NCBI RefSeq assembly: GCF_002764115.1
Contig: NZ_CP017945.1
Span: forward strand, 124,001 to 188,000
DNA length: 64,000 nt
Source of the DNA: Phyllobacterium zundukense
Lineage (GTDB): Bacteria > Pseudomonadota > Alphaproteobacteria > Rhizobiales > Rhizobiaceae
Direction: 5' to 3'
Shown here: piece after piece, positions 18,490 through 27,410 of the stretch
Position numbering within the stretch: position 1 is the first letter of the stretch
Layout: the number at the start of each line of letters is the position of its first letter
Translations under genes and position numbers: made by a program
Notes under the pieces: generated by a model
The model's input: the letters and a program-made list of their open reading frames with translations, nothing else
What the model was told of the DNA's origin: nothing
The model's database searches: none

Positions 18490-18524
18490 GGCCCATCTTT
18501 GAAAAATTTTTCTCCTTTTCCGCT

Positions 18525-18548
18525 TAAATCGTGCGCGACCTCGTCCGT
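18525..18548 (+). promoter_or_regulatory. Candidate iron-starvation sigma promoter, rightward arm
   Basis: CTTAAATCG with TAAAT at 18525-18529, exactly 16 bp, then CGTCTC with CGT at 18546-18548, 36 bp before the MbtH-like start. It fits the PvdS/OrbS-type consensus TAAAT-N16/17-CGT and pairs with the divergent copy 36 bp to the left. No good sigma-70 promoter was seen for this operon. Confidence 0.65.
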
Positions 18549-18583
18549 CTCTTGATCATGTTTGTCTTGTTCAGGGAGCCTGC

Positions 18584-18802
18584 ATGATGTCGGCAGCAGA
18601 GATATCGCCAGAGACTTGGCCAGAAACCTGGAGCGTTGTTCGGGACTGGGAAGATCGCTATTCCGTTTGGCCCGACGACAAGGCGTTGCCGGTTGGCTGG
18701 AGCAAGGAACCGATCAGCGGCACCCGCGACGAGTGCCTGGAAAAGATCAGGCAAATCTGGGTTGATCCGCGGCCGCTGAGCTTGCGGCAGGCCATGGCCT
18801 GA
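18584..18802 (+). CDS. MbtH-like NRPS accessory protein
   Basis: A 72-residue protein with the MbtH family core: YSVWPDDKALPVGWSKEP, then TRDECLEKIRQIWVDPRP, with three conserved tryptophans. MbtH proteins bind and activate NRPS adenylation domains. GGGAG lies before ATG 18584 (a second ATG follows directly). It precedes the NRPS gene by 40 bp and is almost certainly co-transcribed with it, so it is the partner of that adenylation domain. Confidence 0.95.
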   Translation: MMSAAEISPETWPETWSVVRDWEDRYSVWPDDKALPVGWSKEPISGTRDECLEKIRQIWVDPRPLSLRQAMA

Positions 18803-18842
18803 ATGCCGACCCCTCACTTCAGATATTGGACCCGGTGAAGAT

Positions 18843-21800
18843 ATGAACAAGCTATTCGCGCCAGACCAGGCGAACGATCCCGTCGTCGTGGATGACCTCT
18901 CTCACAGTGTTTCAGACAGCTTTCCTCTGACGCTGGCGCAAAAGCGCATCTGGTCGCTCGAGCAGATCGGCAACACCACGGTTTTCCCTTTGCAGGTTCT
19001 CACATTGCACTGGCATACTACCGTTACATTCGATCAGGTGCAGCATGCCCTGGCGAAACTGGCCGGGCGCCACAGTGCCTTGCGGACGCGCTTCCGCCGT
19101 TTTGCGGGCGGGCGCATCGAGCAACTTTCAAACGCAGGCGACGTTCCTTCGATTGAAACCCTTGGAAGCGAAAGCAATCCCCTGAGTACTATCGAGGCAG
19201 AGGAACAGCGGGCTGCGTTTGTGTCCCGCCCCTTCGATCTGCTCAATGGTCTTCCTTCGCGCTGCCAGTTGATCGTGACAGCGCAAGGCGCGCTCACATC
19301 GACCATTGTCCTGCATCCGATTGTCTGTGACGATGTAGCGCTTGCGATCCTGCAAAGGGATCTGATTGCATTCGTCAATGATGAATCATTAGCGCCGGTT
19401 GACGACAATGGCCTGCTGCGCGGTACCCTCGAAGAAGCATGGCTGGAAACGGCCGATTTCATACCGGCTCTCGCGCATTGGCGCAATCTGATTGGCGAGG
19501 AATACAACGCGACGACCTTGCCAACACGCTTCAATGCCAGCGGCTATGCGGGCGCCAATAGGTGCCACGTCCCGTTCCAATTGGCTGCAACGCTATGGAC
19601 CAGCATCAAGGTCTACGCGGAGCAACAAAATCTGAAGGCCGATCTCTTGTTGTCCGCGGCCTTTGCCGTGCTGCTTGCCCGCTATAGCGGCACGTACAGC
19701 CTGCAGCACGGTGTACTTCTATCCAACCGCGCCTCTGACATAAGCCGGCAAACCATCTGCCGCACAGAGCAGATTTTGCCCCTGAAGCTTGAGCTCACAT
19801 CCAGAGCACGCGTTCTGGATGTTTGCCATGCGGTGGCTTCCGCCATTGCAACTGGCACGCACAATCTTGTTCCATTCGAACGGCTGGTACAGGAAATCCA
19901 GGCACATGAGGAGCGCGAACAGGATGCGATCGTCAAATCGCTTTTCGAGTTCCGCGAACCCCGTACCCAATCCGGTCTTATTTCCGGCACACTATCCGCC
20001 CTCGCCCCACGCTCGGATGTCGAGCTTGCGCTTGTCCTTGCTCCTAATGAATCGGGCGGTCTCGATGGTCTTTTCGACTATGCGGAGGATCTCTATGAAC
20101 CGGCGTCGATCGAGCGAGCCGCTACCCATTTCGGGCGGATTCTGGCGGAAGCTGTTGCTGGAACGGGTGTTCGCATAAAGGACATTCAACTCATCGCCGA
20201 AGGGGAACTCGACATCCTGTCCGCGCCCTATGGGGATGACGGCATCAACGACGACCTTCCCGTGCATGAGCACATTGCCGCCCATGGAGCACGTACGCCG
20301 GACAAAACCGCGATCATCTACGCCGATGAAGTCTGGAGCCATTCGAGGCTAGACCAAAGCGCCAATAGGCTTGCGCACCGGCTGATCAAGCTCGGCGTTG
20401 GCGCGGACATAAGCGTCGCCATTGCTGTGAAACGCTCGCCGGAAGCCATCGTCGGCATTCTCGCGACGCTGAAGGCGGGCGGGGCCTACATCCCGGTCGA
20501 GCCCGATCATCCCACAACACGCAATCATCACATCCTGCGCGACGGCGGCGTGAAAGTAATCCTGACCCATAGCTGGCTGCTCGACCGCATCCCCGAAGGG
20601 CTCGATGCCGTCATTCTGGAGCTGGACAAACTCGATCTGTCTGAAGAGGCGGAAACGGCTCCGGATGTTCGTATCCACAAGGACCAACTCGCCTATATCA
20701 TGTATACATCCGGCTCGACCGGGTTGCCGAAAGGCGTTGCGGTCGAGCATGGCCCGTTGACCCATCACATGCAAAACACGTCCCGTGTCTATGGCATGAG
20801 CGAGGCTTCGCGCGAATTGCCTTTCCTGCCGTTCAGTTCCGACGGCGGCCACGAGCGCTGGATGAATCCGCTTATGGAAGGCGGCAGCATCATTCTGCCC
20901 GACCAGCCCCTTTGGACACCGGAAGAGACATTGACGGCCATGCGCAAGCACGGCGCCAACAATGCCAGCATCCCGACCACTTATCTGCAGCAGCTGGCCG
21001 AATGGGCCGACCTGACCGACAGTGCCCCGCCAATGCGGCTCTACTCATTCGGCGGTGAAGGGCTTGCCCAGCAAACCTTCGACCTCCTGTCGAAAGCCCT
21101 GAAATCCGAATGGCTGATCAACGGTTATGGCCCGACGGAAACCATCATGACTCCAATGGTATGGAAAGTGCGGGCCGGGCAGAAGTTCGAAGGCACCTAT
21201 GCGCCAATCGGAAGGGCAGTCGGCAACCGCCGTGTCTATGTGCTCGATCCGGATCTCAATCCCTGCCCTATCGGCGTGACGGGCGAGCTTTATATAGCCG
21301 GCGAAGGCATGGCGCGGGGCTATATCGGCAAGCCGGATACGACAGCCGATCGCTTCATCCCCGATCCGTTCTCAAAGGAAGGCGGACGTCTCTACCGTTC
21401 CGGCGACCTGACACTCTGGCGGGAGGACGGCACAGTGGAATTTGTCGGCCGCGTTGATCACCAAGTGAAGCTACGTGGCTATCGCATTGAACTCGGCGAA
21501 ATCGAAGCTGCTCTCCTGCAGCAGGAGGGTGTCGGCGAAGCGCTTGTTGTCCTGCGGGACGACGAGGCGACAAAACAGAAAATGCTTGTTGCCTATGTCG
21601 TGCCCAAACAGGGGCAAGAACTAAACATTGCCAACATCCATTCGGCGCTCGAGCACACCCTGCCAGCCTATATGGTGCCATCTGCCATCGTTCCATTGAA
21701 GAGCATGCCGATCAACCCGAACAGCAAGCTCGACCGTTTCGCCCTTCCCGTACCAACACCGATGAAACGGAACATCGTCGAGCCCGAAAACGCGATCGAG

Positions 21801-22838
21801 CAAGAAGTTCTCGAACTCTGGCAGCAAATCCTGAAGATCAGTCCAATCAGCGTCGAGGATAATTTCTTTGCCATTGGCGGCAACTCACTGGGAGCCATCC
21901 GCATACTTTCAGCATTGCGCCAGCGCAAGCCGCAGAACCGCACGACTATTGCCGATCTCTTCAACAACCCGACGATCCGCTCCTTCGCCAAAATCGTCGA
22001 AGCCGGCAATGATCAGGCTGGAAGTGAAGTCATCGTATTGCGCGCCTCTGGCACCAAGCCGATGCTCTATTGCTTCCCCGGCCTGCTGGTCAGCACACGG
22101 GAATATGTCAAGCTCGTCGATTATCTTGGAGCCGATCAGCCAGCCACCGGCTTCATCTGCTACTCGCTCTCCGAACAAAAGCAGATCGGCGCGTCCGTCG
22201 ATGAAATCATCGAAAGCTACGTCGACTACATCCGACGCCACAGCAAGGGCCAGCCCTGTTATTTCCTCGGCTGGTCCTGGGGCGGGTTGCTTGCTTATGA
22301 GGCCGCACGCAGGCTTGGCGACGAAATCGATCTGCGCCTGATCACAATGGTGGACGTCTGTGATCTCGGTACCGAATTTGCCATCGGCTCGATACCCCGT
22401 TTCAAGCATGGCGAACGCGATAAACTGCACGGAATGGTACAGGATTGGTTGTCGCGTACAGCCATGCGGACGGAATGGGACCGGCTGCTTGGCGTCATGG
22501 ACGCCGATACCTATGACCAGTTCCTGCGCTTCATTGGGGATGAGAAGGACGAGCTGCCGACCGATGGGCCCGACATCAGCAGCCGCGAGCACACATTTTG
22601 GATACTCATCGATAATGCGCTGATTTTCCGCCGCCACCAGCTGCACCCTCACAATGTACCCATCCATTCCTGGGCAGCAGACGACAGCCTGAACCGAGGG
22701 CTCAATCTCATCGACTGGCGGCGCTACTCTCCACGAGCCAATCCGGCAGAGATCATCTCGGGCACCAACCATCTGCATGTGATCGGGTCGCAAGCCTTCC
22801 ACAGCCGGATGGCGCATCGGCTGAAAGAAGCGCTCTGA
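18843..22838 (+). CDS. One-module non-ribosomal peptide synthetase (C-A-T-TE), siderophore assembly
   Basis: A 1331-residue synthetase. Residues 25-440 form a condensation domain whose active-site motif is altered: HPIVCDD (158-164) where HHxxxDG is expected. An adenylation domain follows (about 465-960) with YTSGSTGLPKG (621), GYGPTE (762) and RGYRIELGEIE. A carrier protein has DNFFAIGGNSLG with Ser1015. A thioesterase ends the protein (GWSWGG, Ser1145). The A4 region reads SDGGHERW, with a Glu as seen in pockets for basic-derived residues such as hydroxyornithine. A single module with TE suggests iterative oligomerisation and release or cyclisation, as proposed for VbsS of vicibactin. Flanked by MbtH and the ornithine monooxygenase. 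Confidence 0.93.
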   Translation: MNKLFAPDQANDPVVVDDLSHSVSDSFPLTLAQKRIWSLEQIGNTTVFPLQVLTLHWHTTVTFDQVQHALAKLAGRHSALRTRFRRFAGGRIEQLSNAGDVPSIETLGSESNPLSTIEAEEQRAAFVSRPFDLLNGLPSRCQLIVTAQGALTSTIVLHPIVCDDVALAILQRDLIAFVNDESLAPVDDNGLLRGTLEEAWLETADFIPALAHWRNLIGEEYNATTLPTRFNASGYAGANRCHVPFQLAATLWTSIKVYAEQQNLKADLLLSAAFAVLLARYSGTYSLQHGVLLSNRASDISRQTICRTEQILPLKLELTSRARVLDVCHAVASAIATGTHNLVPFERLVQEIQAHEEREQDAIVKSLFEFREPRTQSGLISGTLSALAPRSDVELALVLAPNESGGLDGLFDYAEDLYEPASIERAATHFGRILAEAVAGTGVRIKDIQLIAEGELDILSAPYGDDGINDDLPVHEHIAAHGARTPDKTAIIYADEVWSHSRLDQSANRLAHRLIKLGVGADISVAIAVKRSPEAIVGILATLKAGGAYIPVEPDHPTTRNHHILRDGGVKVILTHSWLLDRIPEGLDAVILELDKLDLSEEAETAPDVRIHKDQLAYIMYTSGSTGLPKGVAVEHGPLTHHMQNTSRVYGMSEASRELPFLPFSSDGGHERWMNPLMEGGSIILPDQPLWTPEETLTAMRKHGANNASIPTTYLQQLAEWADLTDSAPPMRLYSFGGEGLAQQTFDLLSKALKSEWLINGYGPTETIMTPMVWKVRAGQKFEGTYAPIGRAVGNRRVYVLDPDLNPCPIGVTGELYIAGEGMARGYIGKPDTTADRFIPDPFSKEGGRLYRSGDLTLWREDGTVEFVGRVDHQVKLRGYRIELGEIEAALLQQEGVGEALVVLRDDEATKQKMLVAYVVPKQGQELNIANIHSALEHTLPAYMVPSAIVPLKSMPINPNSKLDRFALPVPTPMKRNIVEPENAIEQEVLELWQQILKISPISVEDNFFAIGGNSLGAIRILSALRQRKPQNRTTIADLFNNPTIRSFAKIVEAGNDQAGSEVIVLRASGTKPMLYCFPGLLVSTREYVKLVDYLGADQPATGFICYSLSEQKQIGASVDEIIESYVDYIRRHSKGQPCYFLGWSWGGLLAYEAARRLGDEIDLRLITMVDVCDLGTEFAIGSIPRFKHGERDKLHGMVQDWLSRTAMRTEWDRLLGVMDADTYDQFLRFIGDEKDELPTDGPDISSREHTFWILIDNALIFRRHQLHPHNVPIHSWAADDSLNRGLNLIDWRRYSPRANPAEIISGTNHLHVIGSQAFHSRMAHRLKEAL

Positions 22839-22880
22839 GAGCCTGGGACTGGAATGACGAGTTCACGGAAAGGAATTCTG

Positions 22881-24227
22881 ATGACTGCCATGTTTGCAAA
22901 CAATGATCGAACCAGTCAGGCGAGCGGAACTCTTGATCTGGCCGGGATTGGTATCGGGCCATCAAATCTGAGCCTGGCGTCGCTCCTTGATAGCGTCGGC
23001 AATGTCAGGGCGCATTTCTACGAGAGCCGGCCAGATTTCGACTGGCATCCGGGCATGATGCTGCCGGATGTCGAACTGCAATCGTCCTATCTGAAGGATC
23101 TTGTCACGCCGGTCATGCCGACGAGCCCATGGTCCTTCATTTCCTACCTTGTTGCCCACAAGCGGCTCTATGCCTTTCTGAATGCCCACTACGAGGCGGT
23201 GCCGCGGCGCGAATTTGCCCAATATCTAGCTTGGGTGGCAAGCCGGCTAAAAAACCTCTCCTTTGGTTCGACCGTGCGCGAGGTCAAGTTCGACAAGGAC
23301 CAGTTCGTCGTGCAGTTCGATAACGGTGCGATAAGTGCAAGAAATCTCGTACTCGGAACCGGCACCACGCCGTTTGTGCCCTCCTGGGCGTTGCCCTTTC
23401 TGGGTGAAAAATGCTTCCACAATTCCGAGGCCAAGCGCCGTTTGTCCAGCCTAAATGCCTCGCGCATTGCGGTCATCGGCGGTGGCCAGAGCGGCGGTGA
23501 GGTGGTGGAGGCCCTGCTCAATTCGAAATCGACACTGAAAGAGCTCAACTGGTTTAGCCGCCGGCACAATTTCGAACCGATCAATGATACGGCCTTTTCC
23601 AACCAGGTCTTTTCACCGGAATATGTCTACGCCTATCTCAATCTCAACAATGACCAGAAGCTGGAAGCGCTGAAAGCCTCGATTCTGACCAGCGACGGGC
23701 TCTCCATTTCGACCATCAACGCCATCTACCGGCGGCTTTACAGCTTGCGCTACCTGGAACATCGCAACATCGATGCGAAGCTTTCACCCAACCGCGATGT
23801 CATCCAGGTGGAAGCGGACAAGGATGGCTATCGCCTGATCGTGCGCAACCGTTTCGACGGTGGTGTCGAGGTGGCCCATGCCGACGCGATCGTCCTGGCA
23901 ACCGGCTATCAGTTCAGGCTCCCGGACGCGCTGGCCGGTTTGCAGGACCGCATTCAGTTCGACCGCAATAACCGGCCAGTACTGAACGACGATTATTGTC
24001 TTAACTGGAATGGCCCGAAGCAGAACCGGATTTTCGCGCAGAACGCCGGAAGGTACAGCCACGGAATTGCAGACTCGCAGCTCAGCCTCATGGCCTGGCG
24101 CAGCGCGCACATCATCAATTCACTCCTGGGGCAGGATCACTTCGATCTGGAGCCGCACGACTCGCAGGTGAACTGGTTGTCGAGTGGGCATGACACGATG
24201 GGCCAATCCATTGCCGTCGACTATTGA
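22881..24227 (+). CDS. L-ornithine/L-lysine N-monooxygenase (SidA/PvdA/VbsO-like)
   Basis: A 448-residue flavin N-hydroxylating monooxygenase. The FAD motif is GIGIGPSNLSLA near the N-terminus, WHPGMMLPDVELQ follows, the NADPH motif is VIGGGQSGGEV, and the C-terminal ATGYQFRLPDAL segment is diagnostic of the SidA/IucD/PvdA family. It would convert ornithine (or lysine) to the N-hydroxy amino acid, the first committed step to a hydroxamate. The start at 22881 has AGGAA six bases upstream; the in-frame ATG at 22854 has none. It follows the NRPS by 42 bp in the same operon and ends three bases before the convergent PPTase. Confidence 0.93.
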   Translation: MTAMFANNDRTSQASGTLDLAGIGIGPSNLSLASLLDSVGNVRAHFYESRPDFDWHPGMMLPDVELQSSYLKDLVTPVMPTSPWSFISYLVAHKRLYAFLNAHYEAVPRREFAQYLAWVASRLKNLSFGSTVREVKFDKDQFVVQFDNGAISARNLVLGTGTTPFVPSWALPFLGEKCFHNSEAKRRLSSLNASRIAVIGGGQSGGEVVEALLNSKSTLKELNWFSRRHNFEPINDTAFSNQVFSPEYVYAYLNLNNDQKLEALKASILTSDGLSISTINAIYRRLYSLRYLEHRNIDAKLSPNRDVIQVEADKDGYRLIVRNRFDGGVEVAHADAIVLATGYQFRLPDALAGLQDRIQFDRNNRPVLNDDYCLNWNGPKQNRIFAQNAGRYSHGIADSQLSLMAWRSAHIINSLLGQDHFDLEPHDSQVNWLSSGHDTMGQSIAVDY

Positions 24228-24230
24228 CGA

Positions 24231-24986
24231 TCATTCGGGATCAGGCATTTTCCGCTGACGCAGGATCAAATTGGTCTGACCCAATTGCGCCGATATGGCA
24301 ATCAGATGGCCGGATGGTGCGTGAAGCAGGCGATGATGCCAACAGATGTCATCGCGAGTTAGGGCACTGTCGATAAGGATCGTAGCTGTCAAACGATCCA
24401 ATCGAATGTTCAGTTCGTTGGGCGCTGCGGCAAGTCCGGTACTCACTGCTTTCAGAAGACTTTCCTTTAGGGTCCAATAGTTCAGAAGCAGCGCCTGACG
24501 CTCATTGCCCTGAAGCGTCGACAAAATCTCCAGTTCCGAGGGCGAACAAAACAACGATGAGGTCGCGAGCTCAAACCCAGTTTCCATTGGTTCGGCGTCG
24601 ATGCCCAGTAACGTGCATTGACGGCTGATCGCAAAAACGGCCAATCCCTCCGCGTTGGACAGATTGAAGGTCACACCGCCCGCGTTGGCAAGATAGGGCT
24701 TGCCATATAATCCAGCTGCAATGTTCAAATCAGCTGCCGGAATATCCGTATAGAGCGACAGAACCGAGCGCTGCAGATGGCGCCCGGCCATAAAGGCTAT
24801 GGCATCCTTTTCAAACGCAAAAGTCGCTGCCCGCGCCTGCTCATCTGATGAAAGCACGGAGCTTACCTTGCTCCAGTCCATCTCACCTCTATAGGGCCAC
24901 CACCAAATATCGACATAGGCATCGTCGTGGCTCATCGTTGAAACCGACACATCCGGTAACCCGGTTAGAGGGTAGCACGGCAGCAT
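24231..24986 (-). CDS. 4'-phosphopantetheinyl transferase (Sfp type)
   Basis: A 251-residue Sfp-type transferase with the magnesium and CoA motifs: GRHLQRSVLSL, GKPYLANAGGVTFNLSN, LLGIDAEPM and NYWTLKESLLKAVSTGL. It converts the apo carrier protein of the NRPS (Ser1015) to the holo form with the CoA arm. GGAGG precedes ATG 24986. It is the second gene of a leftward operon, 23 bp behind the esterase, with an iron box upstream of that operon. Comparable in role to VbsP or EntD. Confidence 0.92.
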   Translation of the reverse strand: MLPCYPLTGLPDVSVSTMSHDDAYVDIWWWPYRGEMDWSKVSSVLSSDEQARAATFAFEKDAIAFMAGRHLQRSVLSLYTDIPAADLNIAAGLYGKPYLANAGGVTFNLSNAEGLAVFAISRQCTLLGIDAEPMETGFELATSSLFCSPSELEILSTLQGNERQALLLNYWTLKESLLKAVSTGLAAAPNELNIRLDRLTATILIDSALTRDDICWHHRLLHAPSGHLIAISAQLGQTNLILRQRKMPDPE

Positions 24987-25009
24987 CAGACTCCCTCCGT
25001 TGATTCATT

Positions 25010-25909
25010 TCATCCCGCCTGGGCTTGCTTCCTGATGGCAAAGGCATTTTGGATCGCGCGATTGACCGCGACCGGCAGCAACGACATGTGGTTCTCACCG
25101 GGGTGGATCTCGAACTGCGCACGTATCGGCCGACCGGGCAGATCATTCAGGCGGTCCACAAGTTCGACAGAATAGATATCATTCAGCGTGATCTTTCTCT
25201 GCGCTAGCCGCTCTGCCTCATCTGCAGCACCGACCTGGAACGGCGCCAGCCTGTCAGTCTCGTATTCCCCGCAGGAGAGGAACAGTTCGGCATTCTCTCT
25301 CGTCTGGTGTGCGGTGACAAACCTTGAATAGAATTGATCGATAGCGCGATTTTCCCAATAGATCGACGGACTGGCGGCAATCCATGTCGTAAATGCCGAA
25401 GGCCGGGTGAAAAGGCTGTAAAGCACAAAAAGACCGCCAAAGGAGTGGCCGAAAAGCGATTGACGATTGCGATCGACAGGAAGGGCAGCCTCGACCACGG
25501 GTTTGATCTGATCCTCGATAAAAGTCAGGAACTCTTCTGCGCCGCCGGTTTTCACTTCCGGGCTGTTTTCAAAAAAGGGGGGGTAGGTTTGGCCGGGCGG
25601 CGGACCCAGATCCCACGAGCGGCGCAAGGGATCATAGGCAGCATCGAGTGGATAGCCGATGGTCACGATGACACCGGGTCCAACATTGGTACCGCTCGGA
25701 TAATTCGCCTGCGCCCGCATGACATCAACCGCCGTGCCGATCACCGCATTTCCATCGGTCATGTAAAGCACTGGCCAGCCCTGCTCCGGCGCTTCACCCT
25801 CCGGGCGATAGATGAAAACCCGGTAGGTCTGGCCATTCTGATCAGAAGCCACATCGTGAAACGTTGTATTGCCGACCATGGCGGGCGATGAATTGGGAAA
25901 CACTGTCAT
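25010..25909 (-). CDS. Fes/IroE/BesA-like siderophore esterase (alpha/beta hydrolase)
   Basis: A 299-residue alpha/beta hydrolase of the putative-esterase/Fes group: TYRVFIYRPEGEAPE, VLYMTDGNAV, the nucleophile elbow LFGHSFGGLFVLY, WIAASPSIYWEN and a late HPGENHMSLLP histidine. Such enzymes (IroE, BesA, Fes) cut ester bonds of siderophores to release iron or trim the product. No signal peptide is evident, so it would act in the cytosol. It is the first gene of the iron-box operon with the PPTase. Its presence hints at ester linkages in the siderophore. Confidence 0.87.
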   Translation of the reverse strand: MTVFPNSSPAMVGNTTFHDVASDQNGQTYRVFIYRPEGEAPEQGWPVLYMTDGNAVIGTAVDVMRAQANYPSGTNVGPGVIVTIGYPLDAAYDPLRRSWDLGPPPGQTYPPFFENSPEVKTGGAEEFLTFIEDQIKPVVEAALPVDRNRQSLFGHSFGGLFVLYSLFTRPSAFTTWIAASPSIYWENRAIDQFYSRFVTAHQTRENAELFLSCGEYETDRLAPFQVGAADEAERLAQRKITLNDIYSVELVDRLNDLPGRPIRAQFEIHPGENHMSLLPVAVNRAIQNAFAIRKQAQAG

Positions 25910-26002
25910 GGGTCCGTATTCTCAAAGGACGGGTAACAAGCCCCCTCCCCTATCCTGTTACCGGCTCACAACTGGCGAGCCGGATTAAGCAGTTATTAAA
26001 CA

Positions 26003-26017
26003 TGACAGTAGAGGTCA
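26003..26017 (-). promoter_or_regulatory. Iron-responsive operator before the esterase-PPTase operon
   Basis: TGACAGTAGAGGTCA fits TGA-N9-TCA with four-base symmetric arms. On the minus strand it overlaps a TTGACC -35 element (26018-26013), as at the sigma factor gene, and lies about 95 bp before the esterase start. The -10 box is weak (TAACTG at 17 bp). Likely RirA control. Confidence 0.6.
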
Positions 26018-26039
26018 ATATTTAATTTTGTACCGGTCC

Positions 26040-27320
26040 TTATCCAGCCTGCGCCTCATGCTTGATCTGGTTCACTCGCAACAAGCCCATCAACAACGGA
26101 CCAGTAGAGAACGCCCCCGCTCGAGCCTTGTCGGTGAGCGCCCGCAAGTATCCGCCGGGACTCGTGATCGTTTCGCCCTTTTGCAATATTGCCGCAACGA
26201 CGATTGCCGCCTCATTGGCGCCTAGGGTTTCAATCGCCTGATTCCAGGCATCGGGACTTATCCCAAGCGTCACCCGGACCAGATTGGCCGTCTGCACCAG
26301 GTCGGGCCAGTTTTCGATGCCTTTCAAGGTGTAATCGACGATATCCGGGCAGGCCTTGAGGATGAGGCCCAGTGGAAAGGCTTTCGGGGGCAATTTGCTG
26401 GTGGAACGCCGAAGTCGATCACTCTCATCAATAGCTATTTCCTCACTGGTTCCCGTTTCTTCTTCCTTGTTCCAGCCTGTCTCGGCATTTGCCCCCTGGT
26501 CTTTTCTAAAGCCGGGTTCAAAATCAGATGAGGAGTCTGGGTTTTGATTCTGTATGTGCCGTTCAGTTTGAACGTCACTGGCGGTTGATTTATTGAAATT
26601 AGCGTGGATTTCCAAGAGCTTCTCTACATCCAGACGCAAATCATCAAGAGCGGCAGCCAATGTACCGAGCCCCAGGCGGTCAAAGCCACGCAACAAGGGT
26701 CGCGCCAAAGGCATGAAACGCTCGCTGATGGCGTCCCAAGGTCCGTCCAATTCCTGCTCTTCGGCGAAAATGACCATCTTCGCAATGTCACGGCGATGGA
26801 GGCTGACGCGCTCCCTTAATAGGCGCTTCGCCAGATCTTCGGCGCGTATCGAAGCAGCGAATTGTTCCAGTTCCCCTGCCCGCACTACCAGCGGCGTCAG
26901 ATCGAAGCCGAATGCCGTCTTGACGTCTCCTTCCTGGTCGCGGCGTACGTAGCGCTTGCCGTTGGGACTGTCACGCCGGATGATGAGGCCAGCCTCCACC
27001 AAGGCCGCCAGATGACGGCGCAGGGTCACCGGCGCCATGCCGTGCGCCCGCATTGACAGTTCGCGGTTAGACGGAAAGACGATAAGATTAGTTTCACTGT
27101 CCAGTTCCGCCTGCTTGTGAAAGCTGAGCAGCGCATGCAGAACTGCAAGCGCACGATCGGACACGCCGAGCATCGGCCGCGCCTCGGTAATTGTGCGGAA
27201 CAATTTCCACTTATCGGCGACCTGAGTGGCCGGACAATCGCGTGCAGATGCTTGTGCTTCCAGCATGGCATGCGACATCGGCCGCCGCCCAAAAGGCGTC
27301 GTTGTCATTTCCCTGTTCAT
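26040..27320 (-). CDS. repC: Plasmid replication initiator RepC
   Basis: A 426-residue RepC of the repABC family. The N-terminal part has FGRRPMSHAMLEAQ, KWKLFRTITEARPMLGVSDRALAVLHALLSF and the winged-helix SMRAHGMAPVTLRRHLAALVEAG; a polar linker rich in Asp/Glu/Ser (about 245-320) leads to a conserved C-terminal domain (LKACPDIVDYTLKGIENWPDLV). RepC starts replication at an origin within its own gene. AGGTGG before ATG 27320 sets the start; an in-frame TTG at 27335 is possible. A 158 bp gap holding the antisense ctRNA separates it from repB. Confidence 0.95.
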   Translation of the reverse strand: MNREMTTTPFGRRPMSHAMLEAQASARDCPATQVADKWKLFRTITEARPMLGVSDRALAVLHALLSFHKQAELDSETNLIVFPSNRELSMRAHGMAPVTLRRHLAALVEAGLIIRRDSPNGKRYVRRDQEGDVKTAFGFDLTPLVVRAGELEQFAASIRAEDLAKRLLRERVSLHRRDIAKMVIFAEEQELDGPWDAISERFMPLARPLLRGFDRLGLGTLAAALDDLRLDVEKLLEIHANFNKSTASDVQTERHIQNQNPDSSSDFEPGFRKDQGANAETGWNKEEETGTSEEIAIDESDRLRRSTSKLPPKAFPLGLILKACPDIVDYTLKGIENWPDLVQTANLVRVTLGISPDAWNQAIETLGANEAAIVVAAILQKGETITSPGGYLRALTDKARAGAFSTGPLLMGLLRVNQIKHEAQAG

Positions 27321-27410
27321 TGCTTCCACCTTCAATCAGGCAAAAGAAATCTGCTCGCCGAAACGACGCTTAATGCTTGACAGTGATTCTCGGAAATGCG
27401 ATTCTCAAGC

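Noticed and set aside
21909..22817. 302-codon minus-strand open frame
   Set aside because: Shadow of the NRPS carrier and thioesterase region.
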